DNA from: a virus
Direction: 5' to 3' (one strand)
Length of the DNA stretch: 23,940 bases
Virus record (IMG/VR): IMGVR_UViG_3300008120_000875
Span: 1 to 23,940 of that record
Made by a program: the position numbers and the translations under genes. Below the pieces are notes generated by a model. That model was not told the origin of the DNA. It did no database searches and saw only the letters and a list, made by a program, of their open reading frames with translations. Of this stretch, positions 19,823 through 23,940 are shown one piece after another; within the stretch, counting starts at the first letter, position 1, and every line of letters starts with the position of its first letter.

Positions 19823-21555
19823 CGTGATGCCCCTTGCAGGATTCGCTGCTGCTGCCGCAGCGCGGTGATGTCATCTTGCCGCAGCCGCGGATAGCGCAGC
19901 AGCAGATCATCGAGGTTTGTGGTCGCATCGATCTTCACGGTTTCGGCCAGCTTGTTCTCTTTCACCAAGTCAACAACGATTGCATTTAGTCTCGTCAGCG
20001 CTTGTGTCTTTTGCAGGTCAGCCCGCTCTGTTGTGTTGTAAGCGTCAATCGATTGCTGCGCCAGATCGCGGAACGGGACAGCCTGGCCCTCGTTCGTTCT
20101 GCGGAAGTCTGTGACCAGTTGCTGATAGCGAGCGGTTATAGCTTCTGCTTTGGCAATCTGCGCTTCGTTGTCTTTCGTGGCGAAGACAGACCGAACATCA
20201 GGAACGCCAGCGGTCGCATTGATCAGGCGTTGTGCAGCAGACGCATCGGGGTTTTCGTTCTCACGCATCCGCTGGTAGAGCCTGTTGATCTGGTCGCCAT
20301 TCATTCCCGCTCGCGTTGTCAGCGGAAGCAACTCGTTCCAACCGCGGATAAACCCGTTGTCGATCTGATACTGAATCGCCGTGAACGTCAGCATGTCGCC
20401 GGGTGGCTGAGTCGGGTTCAGCAGGCGCTCGGTCTGCTCAATGGACATCACCCGCAGGTTGACCAACTGGTCAGCAATCGCAGACTTCACCGATGGTAGG
20501 GTATTCGGTCGATAGTATTGTGCGATCAGGTCGCTGGCCTGCAGCTCCCTGTTGCGCTTGTCGAGCGCATCATCCTGATCGAGCTTAGTGATCCTCGCGG
20601 AAATCTCAGCCCGAAAGTTCTTGATGACCTCTTCGCCAGCCTTCGGGTCTTGCGCCACCATCGACCGCAGCACCTCGTTGAAGCGCTCGTCCGGTAGGAA
20701 CTGGCCATTGCGTATGCCATTGATCACCGCCAGCGAATTCGCTGCAGCAAAGTCGCTGGTCATCAGTTTGCGGGACAGCACACCCACTTGAGCATCGACC
20801 GCTTCCTTGCGGATCTTCGCCGCATACTCGCGCTGCATCGTTGCATCGCCCAGCGCAATCGCAGCGCGGTTGATGTTCTGTTCGTGCATCGCAATGAGCT
20901 GGGTCGATTGCTCGGGGTTTTGCTCAATCGTGTCCTGCAGCACTCGAGCGACATCATTGAAGTACACATCGAACTTGATGCGGTTCCGCTCCCGGTCTTG
21001 CCGGATCTCAGTCTCGAGCGCTTTCCTGACAATCGTGTTGCCCGACGCCGCCATGCTCGCGTTGAACTTCATCGCGGCCTGCGGGTCCAACTTGGCAAGC
21101 GATGCTGTCAGCCCGCTGTTCATCTCGCGCAGCTTCAGGATCACCTGCTCGGAACTCATGCGACCGGCTTCAATGTCGGGCAGCAACCGTGACATCGTGT
21201 TGATGCCCTCGGCCTCGAAATGACTCGCCAGTTGCAGACTGCGAGCCTTCCTGAAAGCGTCATCGAAGATCCGGCCTGTCGGCTTTGTGATCGCCCCGTC
21301 TCTGGCCAGCGCGATCTCTTCGTCGGTCAGCGGGTTCTCGGCTGCGTACCGGAATCCCTCCTGCTCGGCCATCTGACCGGCTTCCTTGAAGAGCGACTCG
21401 CTCATGCGCTGGATCAACTGCGCCATGCGGCCCTGCTCCTGCGCCGCAACCTGGAACCCAATTGGCTGCACGGTCGGCATCTGCGCCTGAACCATCGGCA
21501 CACCGCCAGGTCGCGCAAGTTGCATCTGCCCTGATTCGATTCGCGTTGCCATCAT
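19819..21555 (-). CDS. Internal virion protein, hypothetical
   Basis: The product has 578 residues, starting MMATRIESGQMQLARPGGVP. The N-terminal ~60 residues are Gln/Met/Pro-rich. The rest is almost wholly alpha-helical, with many short charged helices (YNTTERADLQKTQALTRLNA, RLRQDDITALRQQQRILQ). There is no enzyme motif that I recognise. Its length, helical nature and position after the gp14-like gene match the middle internal core protein of T7-like phages (gp15 position). Both ends overlap neighbours as ATGA. Confidence 0.75.
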   Translation of the reverse strand: MMATRIESGQMQLARPGGVPMVQAQMPTVQPIGFQVAAQEQGRMAQLIQRMSESLFKEAGQMAEQEGFRYAAENPLTDEEIALARDGAITKPTGRIFDDAFRKARSLQLASHFEAEGINTMSRLLPDIEAGRMSSEQVILKLREMNSGLTASLAKLDPQAAMKFNASMAASGNTIVRKALETEIRQDRERNRIKFDVYFNDVARVLQDTIEQNPEQSTQLIAMHEQNINRAAIALGDATMQREYAAKIRKEAVDAQVGVLSRKLMTSDFAAANSLAVINGIRNGQFLPDERFNEVLRSMVAQDPKAGEEVIKNFRAEISARITKLDQDDALDKRNRELQASDLIAQYYRPNTLPSVKSAIADQLVNLRVMSIEQTERLLNPTQPPGDMLTFTAIQYQIDNGFIRGWNELLPLTTRAGMNGDQINRLYQRMRENENPDASAAQRLINATAGVPDVRSVFATKDNEAQIAKAEAITARYQQLVTDFRRTNEGQAVPFRDLAQQSIDAYNTTERADLQKTQALTRLNAIVVDLVKENKLAETVKIDATTNLDDLLLRYPRLRQDDITALRQQQRILQGASR

Positions 21556-22088
21556 GTCGTCCTGTAAAGCTGCAGCGCCGCGCCAGCCAACTGCACATCA
21601 GCCATCAGGCCACCATAGCGCCGGGTCGTCGCCGCTGCTGCCTCGAGTCCACCAGCCTGACGTTGCGCCGCGAACGTGCTGAGATAATTCTGGAACTCGG
21701 TACTCTGCAGCATGGCCGTTGCATCCTCGAATCCGAGAACCTGCGCCGTCAGCGCGTTGAGGTCAGCGATGCCGACATCCCGCATCGTTGCCCCGACATT
21801 CTCGCCCTGCAGCGCCAGCATCGAACCCTCGCCGAATGCCACACCGTTCGCCGCGGCCCTGGCCCTGATCGCCGCATTGCTGCGCCGCAAGTTCTTCAGC
21901 AGCGTGTTGCCAGCGATCTTGTAATTCAGCGCCTCCAGATAGGCTGTCTGCTGGTTGATCGCCGCAGCCTTGCCCATCTGGTTCGCGGCATAAGCATTCG
22001 CAAACGCAGCGCCAGCCACCATTGCAGATGCAGCAGGCATCGCCATGCCACCACCGACTGCGCTTGGTGATCCTTCAACGATGTCCAT
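21552..22088 (-). CDS. Internal virion protein, T7 gp14-like position
   Basis: The product has 178 residues from ATG 22088-22086, two bases before the stop of the nozzle frame and with GGGACG upstream; a start 24 nt earlier is possible. An Ala/Gly-rich hydrophobic segment, AMPAASAMVAGAAFANAYAA, lies at about 16-35, followed by helices with NTLLKNLRRSNAAIRARAAA and NGVAFGEGSMLALQGENVG. This pattern is typical of the smallest internal core protein of T7-like phages (gp14), which inserts in the outer membrane on infection. The ID rests on pattern and gene order. Confidence 0.7.
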   Translation of the reverse strand: MDIVEGSPSAVGGGMAMPAASAMVAGAAFANAYAANQMGKAAAINQQTAYLEALNYKIAGNTLLKNLRRSNAAIRARAAANGVAFGEGSMLALQGENVGATMRDVGIADLNALTAQVLGFEDATAMLQSTEFQNYLSTFAAQRQAGGLEAAAATTRRYGGLMADVQLAGAALQLYRTT

Positions 22089-22089
22089 G

Positions 22090-23130
22090 TTACGTCCCTG
22101 AGTAGACCGCAACGCGGTAGTCGAGTCCGAGCAGCGTCAGCTTCAGCGGCAGGGACTGCTCAATCTCAATGGCCTGCTCCCTGCTGTCCCCCAGCACTCC
22201 GTTGACGCGCTTGATGCCGGTGAATGTCGGGACCGGCAGATCCAGCAGCGGGTTGTCCAACAGCCTGAACTGGATCACCTGGTCATTCAGGATCAACTCT
22301 TGCGAGTCCTTGACCACCGCGCTGATCTCGACCACCCGCTTCTTCATCGACAGCCTGCTGCCAGTCTGCAGCGCCAGCTCAACCGGCATCGTCTTCGCGT
22401 AGATCGTGATCGGCAGTCCGACCTCGTAGCTCGTCGTGCTGGCCCGGTCGAACGTGACCGACCCGCCGCCGCTCACCGTCTCATTGCTCTGCGGCACACC
22501 ATCGCAGATCACGTTGAGCGACTTACCGATGTGCGGCAGGCTCGATGCACTCGCTGCAGCCCCGCCGGTAAACGCGCAGTCGGTGAACAGGCTATCGCTA
22601 AACATCTCGACGAACCAGCGATCAACCGAGTTGAAGGTTCGCTTCGTCACCACATAGATCGTGCTGACATCAACACCGACATCGACGAACCGACCGTCTG
22701 TCGTGAACTCGCTCGGGCTGGTGATCTGCTGGGACCGCATCACGCTGTAGACCGCCAGGCTCCCGTCCGAGTCATTCGTCAGCATCAGCAGGTCGCCCTC
22801 ATCCGTCGAGGTGGCCTTCCGCAGCGCGATCCGCTTGGGTGTCTTCAGCAGGTGACCGGACAGCAGGCTGATCCGCTCGGTGATGTAGGTCAGCTGCGAG
22901 TCGCTGAATCGGAACTCGTTGAGCGACTTGCCGAGCCGCTGCACATAGACCGACCCGGACTCAAGCGGTTGCACCCGCGTACCGGCCTCGATGCCGTTCC
23001 TGCTCACGTTCTTGAACGTGAACGTCAGCGGTGTGACCGGATCGGTTCCCTGCTGCGGAATGTAGAACTCGCCGCCGCTCGTGAATACCTGCAGGTCGCG
23101 CCCGCTGATGATGTCGGTGATGACGTTCAA
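22090..23130 (-). CDS. Tail nozzle (tubular protein B) C-terminal part
   Basis: The product has 346 residues. The only upstream start is TTG 23130-23128, overlapping the previous stop. The open frame extends back to DTNDLNVITDI just before a TGA at 23145-23143. GRDLQVFTSGGEFYIPQ is the segment that in T7 gp12-type nozzles follows ...D-Q-N-A-I..., and later parts such as SVYVQRLGKSLNEF also fit. It therefore appears to be the C-terminal half of a nozzle protein whose N-terminal half is the next gene. The linking region seems to be missing (see findings). Whether a working protein is made is unclear. Confidence 0.75.
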   Translation of the reverse strand: MNVITDIISGRDLQVFTSGGEFYIPQQGTDPVTPLTFTFKNVSRNGIEAGTRVQPLESGSVYVQRLGKSLNEFRFSDSQLTYITERISLLSGHLLKTPKRIALRKATSTDEGDLLMLTNDSDGSLAVYSVMRSQQITSPSEFTTDGRFVDVGVDVSTIYVVTKRTFNSVDRWFVEMFSDSLFTDCAFTGGAAASASSLPHIGKSLNVICDGVPQSNETVSGGGSVTFDRASTTSYEVGLPITIYAKTMPVELALQTGSRLSMKKRVVEISAVVKDSQELILNDQVIQFRLLDNPLLDLPVPTFTGIKRVNGVLGDSREQAIEIEQSLPLKLTLLGLDYRVAVYSGT

Positions 23131-23940
23131 ATCATTGGTGTCTCAATCTCCCAACTGCCAGCAGCGATCACGCTGGTCGAGAAGAAGGGATATTCCACAA
23201 TCGCATTCACCACCGTCGAGCTGACGTACTGCACGATCTTCGCTCGGCCCTGCGGTGATACGTTGACGTACTGATTGACCGACAACGATGACCAGGTGGT
23301 GACCTCATAGGTCGATGTGCCGTTGGGTGCAGTCGCCCATGCAGGCGATACCGTTGCAACCTTCGTCGATCCCACATAGTCGCTGATCAGGCGCACTTGG
23401 CCAGATCCCGTTCCTCCGGTGATCGTGACATACATGCCCGAATAGATGTCGTCTGTCGCGCTGGATGTCGTCTTGAGCGTGATCGTTGTGCTTGATCCGG
23501 CCTGCGCCGTGCCGCTGTCGTGATGCGTTGTCGATGCGGTCAGAGTTACATTCCCGCTGACCGCCGAGGGTGTCAGCGTAGAGCCGGTTTGCGTGAATGT
23601 CTGCAGCGTGTAAGCGTATTTGGTGATGCTGTCGAAGGTGATCGTGCTGGCGGTCCATGTCGCATCGGTCGCGCCGCGCACAATCCGCACAGGCTGCAGA
23701 TCCGGGTGGACAACGATCAGCGTGTCAGCGCTCTGCGTCCAGCAGAGATTCGCCAGCAGCGATGATCCGATTGTCGTCGTCAGGTAATCGTTGCCGCTGC
23801 CGTTGATGTTGGTCACCACCGCGCCATTCTTGATGACGTACATGCGGTTATGCGTGAAGCAGAGCATGTAGCTGTCTGCCACGCTGAACTGGAACGGCAC
23901 CAAGCGCACACCGTTCCCGGCAGACTCGGTGCCGGTGTAC
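23127..23940 (-). CDS. Tail nozzle (tubular protein B) N-terminal part, 5' end off the right edge
   Basis: The frame is open to the right edge, where it reads YTGTESAGNGVRLVPFQFSV. VRLVPFQFS followed by YMLCFTHNRMYVIKNGA matches the start of T7-like nozzle proteins (VRLIPFQFS...Y). A beta-rich section follows, with LCWTQSADTLIVVHPDLQPV and a Thr/Ser-rich part (about 100-200). The frame ends SWEIETPMI at TGA 23129-23127. In relatives the residues after SWE(L/I)E continue with a GYPR...FHE(G/D)RL propeller blade, absent here. The true start lies outside the window. Confidence 0.75.
   Translation of the reverse strand, partial: YTGTESAGNGVRLVPFQFSVADSYMLCFTHNRMYVIKNGAVVTNINGSGNDYLTTTIGSSLLANLCWTQSADTLIVVHPDLQPVRIVRGATDATWTASTITFDSITKYAYTLQTFTQTGSTLTPSAVSGNVTLTASTTHHDSGTAQAGSSTTITLKTTSSATDDIYSGMYVTITGGTGSGQVRLISDYVGSTKVATVSPAWATAPNGTSTYEVTTWSSLSVNQYVNVSPQGRAKIVQYVSSTVVNAIVEYPFFSTSVIAAGSWEIETPMI

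Noticed and set aside
22300-23274. 324-aa plus-strand open frame
   Set aside because: Antisense to the nozzle gene; Arg/His-rich and without motifs, a typical shadow in GC-rich DNA.
1-23940. T7-like phage RNA polymerase promoters
   Set aside because: No repeated ~20-bp promoter-like motif was noticed in the few intergenic regions and no phage RNA polymerase gene is in the window; the check by eye is not exhaustive.

Overview
The window is part of the genome of a short-tailed (podovirus-type, T7-like virion) bacteriophage or prophage. Most of it is GC-rich and densely packed. The host is probably a Gram-negative, GC-rich bacterium such as a proteobacterium. The evidence is a large terminase, a tail nozzle protein, a set of internal virion (ejection) proteins, a tail fibre with a T7-type N-terminus and an S74 chaperone end, and a holin/GH108 endolysin lysis cassette. 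No portal, capsid, tail tube A, DNA polymerase or phage RNA polymerase gene is in the window. No tRNA or CRISPR array was seen. All calls come from reading the sequence; no database search was run.

Layout. (1) 1-813, minus: two small virion-type genes; the first runs off the left edge. (2) 814-1233: an intergenic region with a candidate leftward promoter, GATATC sites and a large hairpin terminator. (3) 1234-6518, minus: one operon, read from right to left. It starts with a ribbon-helix-helix regulator (6518), then RusA, several small proteins, a winged-helix replication-initiator-like protein, an SSB-tailed small protein, a zinc ribbon, the large terminase and a 48-aa secreted cysteine-rich peptide. 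(4) 6519-6713: divergent control region. (5) 6714-10555, plus: serine recombinase, small proteins, a YqaJ-type exonuclease (frameshifted) and a RecT-type annealing protein. (6) 10542-13213, minus: lysis cassette with an inserted AT-rich HNH endonuclease. (7) 13216-23940, minus: tail fibre, 995-aa ejection protein, ADP-ribosyltransferase-like protein, 578-aa and 178-aa internal proteins, and the tail nozzle in two pieces.

Almost every junction inside the operons is an ATGA, GTGA, TGATG or TAATG overlap, so translational coupling is the rule. I used this to choose starts. The minus-strand gene order fits a circular map in which the left edge would lead into portal, capsid and tail-tube genes and return to the nozzle at the right edge (inference).

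Several genes look broken. There is an in-frame TGA at 3325-3327, single-base-deletion-type frameshifts at about 3805 and about 8537, and an apparent internal deletion in the nozzle gene at about 23140. They could be assembly errors, prophage decay or recoding. The most interesting biology is the ejection-protein region, which carries parts known from phage polyvalent proteins (an ADP-ribosyltransferase-like domain and an LPD38-like domain). Also notable are the small secreted Cys-rich peptide followed by a structured terminator, and a lambda-O-like arrangement of an initiator gene containing a long purine tract.
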